A stretch of DNA of 64,000 nucleotides from Skeletonema tropicum (taxonomy: Eukaryota > Bacillariophyta > Thalassiosirophyceae > Thalassiosirales > Thalassiosiraceae): assembly GCA_037178625.1 (NCBI GenBank), contig CM074144.1, forward strand, positions 1,612,001-1,676,000, given 5' to 3'. The notes below the pieces were generated by a model. That model searched no databases. It was given only the letters and a program-made list of their open reading frames with translations, and was not told the origin of the DNA. Made by a program: the position numbers and the translations under genes. Below, in pieces: positions 1 through 9,038 of this stretch. Position 1 is the stretch's first letter. Each line of letters starts with the position of its first letter.

Positions 1-200
1 GCACTTTTATGGCGGAAATGGTGCCATGGCGTGGTGGATTGTCGCGGTGGTGGAACTTTTTGGTGGTGGCCAAAAACACATTTGGGGGCTCTTCTGACCT
101 TCTCAAGTGCCGGATGGAGCTACATACTATTCCTACGTACATACGCTACCCCGTAGGGTCCGTGATTTAAGACAGCTATAATTTGGTTGTCTGTAAAGAG

Positions 201-810
201 ACAAGAGAAAGTAACGGAGAAGTACCAAACTCAGCTTGAAACATCGCGGCTGTAGATATGGAAAGGAAATCATCCTACGCAAGGAGTGTATTCATCCAAT
301 CGATGTTGTATGTTGGCGCGTTCTTCCGAATGTGGTCGTGGGCAACAATATTTCATCTTGTGTGGTGGGTTACGGGAGTATCCGCTGCTTGGATTACATT
401 GTTTGTCAATACGTTCATCCCGCTTCAAGGATTTTGGAATGCATTAATCTTTGCTCGGCCTCGGTATCTCCGATTGAAGAAGAAGCATGTTCAGCTTCAA
501 GCAGCTGATCACACTTGTATTTCTTCCTCAAGCCTTGTCCATGCCCGAAGCCGAAGAAGAGAGAGGAAGGAGACGCAGATCTGCCACAAATGAGCCAAAT
601 TATCTCAGCACATTGCGCATAGGCCGCGGGAGCGTCCACGTAGGTAGCGCATGTGTAGGAAGAGAACATCTCCCGAAACCAAATGCAAATGCAAATGAGG
701 ATGATTTGATGGAGAACAGCTTGAATCTGGCAGTTGATGAAGAAGAAGGAAAAGGAAAGAATGAGGATGAGGAGAAGGATCATCCGAAGGAGCTCGACGT
801 AGAGTCATGA
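201..810 (+). pseudogene. Seven-helix receptor pseudogene, 3' part only
   Basis: This is a broken copy of the receptor gene found intact at 34665-35999. The stretch 258-485 translates to the TM6-TM7 region with the family signature FIPLQGFWNA...ARPRYLRLKKK. Upstream, 202-257 matches the third intracellular loop (QEK...EKY) only in another frame and holds a stop. Near 486 the frame shifts again; the new frame continues with FKQLITLVF and an acidic, lysine-rich tail to a stop at 810. TM1-TM5 are absent. At least two frame changes and one stop mean no functional receptor can be made. It is one of five receptor-derived loci in the window. Confidence 0.85.
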
Positions 811-1401
811 CGACCCATTTGCGCAATTTCCTATGTAGATCTCCCTCTCTCTGGCATGTACTTAAAGCAAGTATATTATTTACGCTACAATACCAATACA
901 CATTTAACACAGACACAGTCTCACTATCACATGTCAAAGATCTTTACAACATTTCTCTGGACATACTATTACTATGTATATCCATGTGCTGCCTATAGAG
1001 GGAGAACTTTCTCTAGAGAGAGAGACTGAGTAAAGCTTGATAACTTAACAAATGCCAATGCTGTCAAAAGTACAATACTCCTTAGAAGTATGAATATGAA
1101 TACTTCTTCGAACCGATCGTCCGTCGTCCGCGTCGCATTTTCGAGCTAATGATTTTGCCTGTCGTTGCGAGAGAGGTGATGAATAGTATAAGACTTGACG
1201 CACGAGCGGTCCAGTTTTTATAATGATTTTCCTTAAATTGGCACGTCCTTTTCTTTATGTCAACAAAAACCACTTGTGTACTTTTAAGCCACAAGCAACA
1301 ACATGGAACAGTAGTTCTTGCTAGAAATGCTCTCATTAGTAATTATTATCATTTATATCATCTGAAACGTAACCTACCACCTTTCTCTATACTCTGCATA
1401 A
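811..1401. other. Intergenic, no gene seen
   Basis: A 591-bp AT-rich spacer between the receptor pseudogene and the LRR gene. It contains a short CT/GA run with CTCTAGAGAG palindromes near 1000-1028. No convincing reading frame was seen. The last 100 bp should hold the LRR promoter. Confidence 0.5.
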
Positions 1402-2946
1402 ATGCCATTCGTAACAAAGAATCCGGCCCACTATCTGGAAGCACTAGCGGAAGACTCTGATGAGGCGCTCCACGTTGGTCTCTTCTTTTCACGCAACATC
1501 AATGAACAGCAGGCCACCGATTTGATCAAGCTGGCAAAAGTCATACAACAGTCTACACGAACAATCCGCTGTTTATGGTTGCGCTTTAGAGATGGTGACG
1601 AGAGCATCTGCGCGGCACTTCAAGCGTTTGGAGACGAGTTGGTAGATGCTGCGTCCATCCAGTCTTTAGTTATTGAGGGCAAGGCCGGACATGCCGAAAT
1701 AGCATGTCTCGCTGGATTTTTCCAAAAGAACCAGCTTAGAGGACTGCAGCTACGCCGCACTGATATTGATGCATCGGCTTCGGCTGTTCTCCAGCCCCTT
1801 TTCTTAGGCTCCGACACTCTCAATGTGCTTGATTTGTCGCAGAACCACAAGTTGGGTGATGTATTTATCAAGAATATGCTGACATCACTTTCGGATGGCG
1901 AGACAAACATTGAGAGTCTCAGTATTGGTGAGTGTGATATTGATACGGCCGATGATAATGATGAGATGGAAAGGATGTCGGGATCTAGAGTCGAGTTGAT
2001 TGCGGGATATGTGTTACGATGTAAGTGTGGCATGTTGTACATGATGTTTTGATTTCTGCTGTGGGATGTATTCTTACCTCATCTCTATTGTCCATCAATG
2101 TCCATGCTAATAAACTCCGCAGCCAAATCTCTATCAAGCTTAACTCTTCGTCTCCTCAATTTGGACGATATTGGTATAGGAGAGCTAGCTAATGTGTTCA
2201 AGCGAACAGATTGTAGCGTGAGACGACTTGATCTTGCTGGTAACTTTGGTAATAAAGGAGTCAAAATTCTTGCAGAGGCATTGAAAACAAATAAATCAAT
2301 CAAGACCATCACTCTTGGTTGCCACAAAAACTTGAACGACGTTGGAGCACAAGCATTGCTTAGAGTGGCCGATCCCTTTTCTACCACCACAGATGACGAT
2401 AAAAAGACTGAATGGGACAATGTCAAAAAAAGCAACCACACACTGCAGAGCGTATATATATTAGACAGACCTTCGGTAAATGTCAGCGTTGAACTCATCA
2501 CAAAACTGCGGTCAATCTCCAGCCTTCAGCCACATGCGACATTCCAAGCGAAAACTTGGCATCACATTGAGAGAAACATCGCAGATATATCTCATATGAG
2601 GATTGATACCAAGTACATCCCTGAGGTCTTATCCTTCGTGCAGAAGCGAGGTGAGCTCAATGGTCTTTTTGAGACTATTCGTAGTAGCAGCTCTCTAAAA
2701 ATATTGAAGAATCCTTCACCAGAGAGGGCCCGCTTATCGGATCAAATGGATAGAATCCAAAAAGAGAATGCAATTCTCAAGCGCTTACTCAAGGCAGAAA
2801 GAGAGAGGAGCCAAAGTCTTCGTGATGAGAACTGCTATGTGCGCAAGACAGTTGAAATGAGGTTTGGAGAGAAATGCCCATCGTGGAATTCTTGTAAGAA
2901 GTTATGGTTCGAGGTTGTCGACCTAATCAAAGAGCCAATTTGGTAA
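1402..2946 (+). CDS. Leucine-rich-repeat protein with C-terminal coiled coil (2 exons)
   Basis: Exons 1402-2020 and 2123-2946 join in frame (480 aa). The 102-bp intron starts GTAAGT and ends CTAATAAACTCCGCAG, which includes a good branch-point motif. Residues about 40-290 hold irregular ribonuclease-inhibitor-type LRRs (for example LNVLDLSQNHKLGD, VRRLDLAGNFGNKGVKILAEAL). Near the C terminus a heptad-rich stretch (DQMDRIQKENAILKRLLKAE) predicts a coiled coil. No signal peptide or membrane segment is visible, so it is probably a cytosolic or nuclear protein-binding scaffold. RI-type LRR proteins are numerous in diatoms and mostly uncharacterised. The ATG at 1402 is the first in the open frame. 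Partner and function are unknown. Confidence 0.8.
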
Positions 2947-3268
2947 TCATTGTGAGTTGTGGTCATACGATGCGCACTTGTAATGCTGAATTGGTCAGGG
3001 AAGAAGCACCTCGCTGATAAATATTTGAATCCGACAGTAGATACTCTTCTATGATGATGTCGGTCATTATGCGTTGTGTCGTTGCGGTGTGAGTGTGAGT
3101 ACCACACTTTCAGTACTTGAAGCATACGTCATCGTACACCGTGTGCGAATTCCAAAGTGCAAGATCGGGCGTGCTTGTATGATGTATGTAAGGTAGCATG
3201 CTATTGAACCTTAATATCACATGTTGGTATACAACAAAACGTCACAGCCTTTAATTTACTCGAGGATT
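2947..3268. other. Convergent intergenic spacer
   Basis: A 322-bp spacer between the 3' ends of the LRR gene (+) and the receptor gene (-). No gene was seen. It presumably carries both 3' UTRs. Confidence 0.5.
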
Positions 3269-4489
3269 CTAATCTTGTTGCTGCATTGTCTCGTTGCACT
3301 TGGACTTCGTGCATTGGCAGGTCTGGTGAGCCCCTTCCTCGACCTCGACCTTATCATCTTCATCTTCAGCTGGTGAAACGTCTCCATTTGTTTTCTTTCC
3401 CTCCTCAACCTTTCCTTCTTCAGCATCCTGAATAGATTTCTTGTCTGACAATGTTGTCTTTTCCTTGCCTGTTGTTTCTTTACTAAAGCTCCTGAACACG
3501 TTTGAATCCTTCTCCGGCTTTCCAACAAAAGCAGAAGGACATGTTGAGTCGTCATAGCTGGGTACAAATACAAGCTTGATAAACTGCTTGAACCCCATAT
3601 GCTTATTCTTATTCTTCAATCGAAGATACCGTGGTCGAGCATAGACGAATGCATTAAAAAAGCCCTGAAGAGGATTGAAGATAGCCACAGGCACTCCCAT
3701 CCACACCCCAAACACCCGAGTTGAAATCGTCAAAAACATCACTGTCGTTGTCAGTGGCATCCAAGAAAGAAGAAATGCTCCAACATAAAACATCGATTGG
3801 GTGGATACACTTCTTGCATAGAATGTTTTCTTCTCCATATCTGATATCTGCTCCGCATCAACACTACTGCGAGTACGATATTTCTTCATTTCCTTCTCTT
3901 GTCCTCGTACAAACAAACAAATTAGTGTATTCGTCACGATAATGACTAAAAATGCCAACAGGATCCAGCCCAAACAAAATGGAAACATAAAGGGCGTATC
4001 CCAAATGTAACAATATCCCGGACCCGGTACGATTATTCCCATCGACACACTAGTAATGGCGAAGCTCAAATGGCAAATTATCACAATAGCATGCAGAACC
4101 TTCTCCCACACCTTTGCAAATTCTTCCCTCTTCATTCCCCTATTAATACTTAAATAGTAATAAATACTCAATACCATGTTATAGGATGCAGCAGCAACGC
4201 CGAATTGAACAAAGAATCCCTGAAGGGAACATGTCGCATCATTTCCAAACGTCGGCAAACCCAAACCCCACCAAGGCGGGAAAGTGAGAAAGCTCAGAGC
4301 TGCATTGATGGAATAGAATATATCGAAGATGGACATCATGCCGAGAATGCGATGCTGTGGATCCTTGAGTTTGGTAGATCGGCTTGCCCAGATGGAGTAG
4401 AGGATCGAGCTGGAACCGATGATTGAGAGTGTCCCGGTTAGGAGGGGAATGTATATACCTGCTGTGCGAATGCGGGTATTAATGTCCAT
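3269..4489 (-). CDS. Seven-transmembrane receptor (GPCR-like)
   Basis: A single-exon frame of 406 aa. The open frame extends 13 codons further upstream, but the first true ATG is at 4489 and gives MDINTRIRTAG, matching the start of the paralogue at 34665. Seven hydrophobic segments follow a very short N terminus. A Cys before TM3 (NDATCSLQGFF) and a Cys in extracellular loop 2 (GPGYCY) could form the usual disulfide. TM7 ends FNPLQGFFNAFVYARPRYLRLK, resembling the cAMP-receptor/Git3-like branch of GPCRs rather than a classical NPxxY. The tail of about 110 residues is charged (EDEDDKVEVEE) and ends in a Cys-rich stretch (CQCTKSKC). Compared with the 34665 copy, loop 2 is much shorter. Ligand and G-protein coupling are unknown; a plasma-membrane sensor is the likely role. 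Confidence 0.8.
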   Translation of the reverse strand: MDINTRIRTAGIYIPLLTGTLSIIGSSSILYSIWASRSTKLKDPQHRILGMMSIFDIFYSINAALSFLTFPPWWGLGLPTFGNDATCSLQGFFVQFGVAAASYNMVLSIYYYLSINRGMKREEFAKVWEKVLHAIVIICHLSFAITSVSMGIIVPGPGYCYIWDTPFMFPFCLGWILLAFLVIIVTNTLICLFVRGQEKEMKKYRTRSSVDAEQISDMEKKTFYARSVSTQSMFYVGAFLLSWMPLTTTVMFLTISTRVFGVWMGVPVAIFNPLQGFFNAFVYARPRYLRLKNKNKHMGFKQFIKLVFVPSYDDSTCPSAFVGKPEKDSNVFRSFSKETTGKEKTTLSDKKSIQDAEEGKVEEGKKTNGDVSPAEDEDDKVEVEEGAHQTCQCTKSKCNETMQQQD

Positions 4490-5199
4490 TGTTATTGCAT
4501 CGGCACTACTATGTCTATGTATTATCAAACGGGGCTGTCAACCTATTCGTACTCGTACTCCTATTCACCTATTGGCACAGAGTCAGAGTAACCATTGGTT
4601 CCTTACTACTTGTTCCTTGTGGTGTGTTGTGCGGCGGTAGCTGTTAGGGTTCCCATGCTGTCAGTAGCGAAGCAGGTCCTTTTCGTGTGTATGGAACATC
4701 GAGGTAAAAAAAGTAGGTAGTTCTCGCTCATGATAAAGTGGATCCCTCTGTGACAGGGCACGATTCTGTGACATCATGCCGTATCTGTTTTCTCTATTGA
4801 AGGAAAATAAAATATCTCTTCCTACATCGCGGAAAGGTGTTTTGTGTGGACCTTGCGCGGTGGCATCATGAGAGGTGGTGGCGTCTTCTTCGGTCTTCGG
4901 TGGCTTTTTCACTTTTGACCTGTTGACATACAACCTATTTGCGAGTCTTATTTGCGACTCTCTCTCTCTCTCTCTTCAGTACACAGAGAGATATTAAGGT
5001 AGGCCTAGCAGCAGCGCTTATTCTCCATGATGTTGTAATTATTGAACTACGATGGATATCGTCTTCGGTGCGATCATGCTAGAGTTCATATTCACTCTGC
5101 AGACTGCAAATTGATACTGGCTCTAGAGAGATCAGCGACAGCTTTCATAATATTTATCAAAGAGTTATTATGAGAAACTCTCATAATCATACTCATCCT
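4490..5199. other. Receptor 5' flank and spacer
   Basis: The first ~40 bp upstream of the receptor start are shared with the 5' flank of the paralogue at 34665 (CAATAACA directly before ATG). Further on there is a CT repeat near 4957-4977. No gene was seen. Confidence 0.45.
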
Positions 5200-5430
5200 A
5201 AATACAAATAATTTAATAAGAGCAAGGTGTTGCTTCTCTGACCTAAATTCACGTCCCTTTCCTCTCTCTTCGTATAAGAGGGCCAAGATGACGGGGGACT
5301 GGGGCTATCACAAGATCAAGGAACTTAACCCGTCAACATCAGTCGTTTTTGCTCCCCCTCCTCGACCTTTTCTTCCTCCTCGTAAGTACTTTTTCATCGT
5401 CATCTTCAGCTAGCTGGTGAAACATGTGGA
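5200..5430 (-). pseudogene. Receptor tail and 3'-flank relic
   Basis: Read on the minus strand, this segment carries a TTTCACCAGCTAGCTGAAGATGACGA-like remnant of the receptor tail (encoded SPAEDED in the gene at 3269). It continues into the 3' flank seen after the other copies (CGAAGAGAGAGGAAAGGGACGTGA, then CTCTTATTAAATTATT). The same flank occurs at 36100-36170 and 37690-37770. It is a third, truncated receptor copy in this corner, with no open frame left. Confidence 0.65.
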
Positions 5431-5699
5431 CAACAGTAGGTACCGTTCGCTATTGACTCCTACTACACTTCAGACGCCCATCTCACGCATACGTCATCAT
5501 ACACCGCGCCAACTTGAGCCAAATCAACAACCATGACACTTCAAACTGCCGATCCAAAAAGTTCCGGACGGTGTCAAGTGACTCTCAAATAATATTGATC
5601 TCTTGGCAGCGCCGAGGGAATCATTAGGGGGGGGTCGGTCTTGCTACATTCTAATCGCCTCCGTCGTCTCATATCTGTCGTCAAATCCATATCATCATC

Positions 5700-7892
5700 A
5701 TGGGGAAATTCACTGCAGCCTCATCGCTGCTGTTCCTCCTCAGCGGTAGTAGTAGTAGCACATCATCCAATCCAAAAACATTCGCTACAGCCTTTCAACT
5801 TCCTTCATCCACCAGCTGTCGTGCCAACACTCCCACTCCTCTAAACGCAGGCCTACGTGATCTAACAGATCCATCCTTCAACTACTACGAAGACAGTTAT
5901 GGAGACTATTATCCCGACTATGGCGCCATTGATGTCCCTCCCCGCAATACGAACAACAATAATAATAACAACGGAAGGGGAGTCACCCGTATATTCGATG
6001 GTATTCGAGATGATATCGATGGTGTCAATCGTCTCGTTGGCAATGATAATAATCGTGGTGTTATTCCTCTACGCAGCAGCAGCGGTGGTGGGATTAGTAG
6101 TACTAACAATCGTGTAGGTGGCGGGAGGAATTCTGTCGTAGGACCACTCGCACAAACTCGTGGTGGTCGAGGAGATGAATTTGATCGCCTCCCTCTACCT
6201 CAGGGCGGACTAGTCCGGTACAATGACGAATTAGGCGGTGGTCCACCACCTTTACGAAATCCAAACTTTGATAACAGCCTCACCGTAGTCGAACGATACT
6301 TCGACGCATGGAATCGACGCAACATCGCCCTAGCACTAAGTTACTTCTCCAACAACATTTACTACGATGATACACAATTTTCAAAACCATTTGAGGGGAA
6401 AGATAAATTGGCCGAACATTTGATTTATGTGGCAGATTGTGTTCCGGATTCATTCTTTTTTGTAGTGGATGAATTGAGTGTTGGGTCGGTGCAACGTGGT
6501 GGACGGAGGGGGAGTACGGTGCCTAGGTTTCGGAATGGACGGAGGGTTGGTGGGCAACGTAGTAATCGAGGACGAGGGAGGGGAGGAGGTGGAAGAGATT
6601 CGATACGATTTGATGATGATGGACGACCTACCGTCAGTGTCAGTGCCTTATGGCATGTCGAGAATGAATTTGGTCCATTGCCCTATGCACGGGGGTGTTC
6701 CTTCTTCAAGATTGATCCGAATACCAATTTGATTGTGGAGGCGTATGAATTCCCGGAACCTGCCGTGATTAAACCCGGTTCGACGGGATTACGCACATTA
6801 TCCCTGGCGTCCAAGTTGATTGAGGAGCCCAAGCGACTATTGCCCTTTACGGCATGGGTGGCATATATTTATGTCGTGTTCTTTAGTAAGGGGATCTTAC
6901 CCGGAAAAGACTTTTTTCATACCGATCCAAAGACGTGGATGGAGGTACAGAATTTGAGTTTTAACTTTATGTTTATTGCACCGACGTTGAAATTGCCGGT
7001 GGCGGCCAAGTTGCACCCAATGTTGGAGGGGGTGTTTAATGGATTGTTGGCGTGGGCTGCCATGTTTTGGGGATTCTTGTCGGATGATCGTACGGGCTTT
7101 GGGACTGGGTATGATCGAGAATTGGCCATGACTGGACGAAGTGCACGGTATTATGAACGATTGATGCAGAATCAGGAGCAAGAGTTTGATAATGGGATTG
7201 TTGTCGTGCCACCTGTGTCTATTACCAAGAGGAATTTGATCCCGCTCCTCCCAACTGTGATTGGGATGCAGTTTCTAACGTCGGCGTTCTTCTTGCCGTA
7301 TTTGTTCGCAAGGACTTCAGAGAGGAGGTATCAATCGGATTATGAGACGTTTGATCGTCGCGGACCGGGTCCACTTCGAGTTCGTCCTCTTTACAGAGAG
7401 GAATTGGATAAGACACAAGTGTTGGGTGAATGGAAGGGTTTGGGAATCTTGCTTGGCTCCATTGGTCTCTATGCATTGTGGTGGGGAGCCGGAGGACGAG
7501 TGGAGGATGCCAAAGATTTCGGACCACCAATCTGGGAATCTGGGAAGCGTACTACCGAATTCATGAAGATCTTGGCCAACGATCGTATTGCGTCCACTAT
7601 CATCTTGGACTTTTGGGTATTCGGTTTCTTCCAAGGTTGGTTAGTCGATGATGACTGGAGGCGTAGGGGACGGAGTTTGGATGAGGAGTCATTCTTGAGA
7701 AATGTGGCGAAATTCATCCCATTCTTTGGTCTGGCAGCGTACTTGACCTTCCGTCCGAGTTACCCCTCGATTAAGGATGGTTTTAATGAAGACTTGTATG
7801 ATGAGCGGACTGGATTTTTGAGGAGAAGAGGAAGTAGGAGGAATGATGATTTTTCGAGGGGAAGAGGTAGAGGTGGCCCTCCTCGATTTTGA
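5700..7892 (+). CDS. Plastid-targeted protein: NTF2/SnoaL-like domain plus C-terminal membrane region
   Basis: A single exon of 730 aa. The N terminus (MGKFTAASSLLFLLSG) is a signal peptide followed by ATAF-QLP, the Ala-x-Ala/Phe site of diatom plastid presequences, with cleavage after about residue 31. An Asn- and Arg/Gly-rich linker follows. An NTF2-like/SnoaL-type fold begins at about residue 195 (LTVVERYFDAWNRRNIALAL...YYDD), is interrupted by an RG-rich insert (about 265-300) and resumes at VSALWHVENEFGPLPYARGCSFF. The C-terminal half has about six hydrophobic segments (for example LLPTVIGMQFLTSAFFLPYLF) and ends in another RGRGRGG tail. It is likely a plastid envelope or thylakoid protein. 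The NTF2-like domain may bind a small ligand or be purely structural; no catalytic residues can be assigned. Confidence 0.8.
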   Translation: MGKFTAASSLLFLLSGSSSSTSSNPKTFATAFQLPSSTSCRANTPTPLNAGLRDLTDPSFNYYEDSYGDYYPDYGAIDVPPRNTNNNNNNNGRGVTRIFDGIRDDIDGVNRLVGNDNNRGVIPLRSSSGGGISSTNNRVGGGRNSVVGPLAQTRGGRGDEFDRLPLPQGGLVRYNDELGGGPPPLRNPNFDNSLTVVERYFDAWNRRNIALALSYFSNNIYYDDTQFSKPFEGKDKLAEHLIYVADCVPDSFFFVVDELSVGSVQRGGRRGSTVPRFRNGRRVGGQRSNRGRGRGGGGRDSIRFDDDGRPTVSVSALWHVENEFGPLPYARGCSFFKIDPNTNLIVEAYEFPEPAVIKPGSTGLRTLSLASKLIEEPKRLLPFTAWVAYIYVVFFSKGILPGKDFFHTDPKTWMEVQNLSFNFMFIAPTLKLPVAAKLHPMLEGVFNGLLAWAAMFWGFLSDDRTGFGTGYDRELAMTGRSARYYERLMQNQEQEFDNGIVVVPPVSITKRNLIPLLPTVIGMQFLTSAFFLPYLFARTSERRYQSDYETFDRRGPGPLRVRPLYREELDKTQVLGEWKGLGILLGSIGLYALWWGAGGRVEDAKDFGPPIWESGKRTTEFMKILANDRIASTIILDFWVFGFFQGWLVDDDWRRRGRSLDEESFLRNVAKFIPFFGLAAYLTFRPSYPSIKDGFNEDLYDERTGFLRRRGSRRNDDFSRGRGRGGPPRF

Positions 7893-8105
7893 GAGAATAG
7901 TAAGGCTAGCTGGCCTGGGGAGACATCCAATGTAATTATTGGGGAACAACATGTGATGTCTTTTACCCTAATCAAGCCATCCAACACGACCCTGATAACT
8001 ACACAAATACATCGTTGGTTGGCTCATAAATATAATCTTAGTGTTAATGTATTCTCTCAATTCAAAGAGGCACAGACAGATACTTGCAGCGAGACACCGA
8101 AGGAC
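7893..8105. other. 3' flank, nothing seen
   Basis: A short spacer between the plastid-protein stop and the SINE target site. It holds no gene and presumably contains the 3' UTR. Confidence 0.4.
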
Positions 8106-8460
8106 CATGAGTTATCGAGGAGTAGAGGTGGTGTGGTGTAGTGGTATCACCGCCTCTCTTCTGGTTCGGGGTCTTGGGTTCGAGTCTCCCCCGTGCCAAA
8201 TCCTGGCTGTTTGAGGTGTCGCAGCTCGGAGTGCGATCTGGGAAAAAAGACCATTACTTGGTTTGGAATTTCATATCACTGCCTCTTTGCTAATTCCGGG
8301 GTGATGGAAAAACTGTTGGTTATTTGCTTAATTACACTCGAAGGGTAGTAACTTGTGACATTGCTCTAGATAATTGTAGATAATTTCGCCCCTGGAGGGC
8401 CAACCATGACGTACTTTAAGATTTCCGTTAATTTTTTTTTTCATGAGTTATCGAGGAGTA
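8106..8460 (+). mobile_element. tRNA-derived SINE with 19-bp target-site duplication
   Basis: A perfect 19-bp direct repeat (CATGAGTTATCGAGGAGTA) lies at 8106-8124 and 8442-8460, flanking a 317-bp body. The body starts with a tRNA-like head: an A box TGGTGTAGTGG at 8134-8144 and a B box GGTTCGAGTCT at 8177-8187, the spacing expected of an internal RNA polymerase III promoter. The head does not fold into a fully paired tRNA (acceptor and T stems mismatch), so it is not a working tRNA gene. An unrelated body of about 230 bp follows, ending in nine Ts at the 3' end. The long exact duplication implies recent LINE-type target-primed insertion. No partner LINE is visible in the window. Confidence 0.88.
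8134..8187 (+). promoter_or_regulatory. Internal RNA polymerase III promoter (A and B boxes) of the SINE
   Basis: TGGTGTAGTGG and GGTTCGAGTCT match the eukaryotic tRNA A- and B-box consensus. The D-arm part (TGTAGTGGTATCA) is identical to that of many tRNA-Gly genes, which suggests the ancestor. Confidence 0.75.
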
Positions 8461-8660
8461 ACAAACAAGACTCACATACATAGTACGAGTATGAGTCAAT
8501 ATGTACTTTATCTTCTCTTTACCGCCAAATTTGCAGTATCGCAAATCTCACAAAAAATCGGACAGACAATTTTTGATGTCCATTTTGACGTGCAAAACGG
8601 CTTCTCCCGAGGGATTTAGAGATACCGCCGGAAAGAGCAGAAGCTAAGCTTTCATATTTG

Positions 8661-8958
8661 AAAACGGTACCTCGGTACCGTTTTTGAGTTGGGCCCAGTA
8701 CCCGTAAATCTCGTTTGTTATGCGGGCAAAGCTAGGCAGCTCCTAATGGCTTTTTTTCAAAAAACTTGTAGCCCTTGTATGCAATAATAATACCTATAGG
8801 CCACATGATGGCTAATGCTTTATCCAAACAAATATCACGAGGCCTACTACCTTTTTTGAAAACGGTACCGAGGTACCGTTTTCACCCTCACGTAGAAACA
8901 TACCAGAGTTCTACACACAAAACGGTACCGAGGTACCGTTTTCAAAAAATGGTTGGGA
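8661..8958 (-). mobile_element. Palindrome-bearing MITE, copy A (left part decayed)
   Basis: On the minus strand the copy starts TCCCAACCATTTTTTG (8958 downward). It has three perfect 24-nt palindromes at 8919-8942, 8859-8882 and 8661-8684. Each is an 11-nt arm AAAACGGTACC, a 2-nt centre (TC or GA) and the complementary arm. Between them lie family-specific spacers (TCTGGTATGTTTCTACGTGAG, AGGCCTCGTG, AAGGGCTACA, AGCTGCCTAGCTTT, GGGCCCA) also found in copies B and C. The third palindrome and the far terminal repeat are not recognisable. It encodes no protein. Confidence 0.8.
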
Positions 8959-9038
8959 TTAGGCGTGCCGGGATAGTGGGCGCTTTTCATGGTATGTTGT
9001 GGGCGGCGCCCACGTGGGGCCCACAACCACACATAGTC

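Noticed and set aside
236..508. 90-aa frame over the receptor pseudogene
   Set aside because: Wrong frame; the receptor homology is in the frame starting at 258.
4661..4933. 90-aa minus-strand frame upstream of the receptor
   Set aside because: No homology or domain noticed. It lies in the divergent spacer and could at most be a 5' UTR frame.
8125..8200. Functional tRNA gene
   Set aside because: A and B boxes are present, but acceptor and T stems do not pair properly. The body and flanking duplication identify a SINE head.
8661..8958. CRISPR-like array
   Set aside because: The repeats are perfect palindromes at unequal spacing inside a eukaryotic MITE, with conserved rather than unique spacers.
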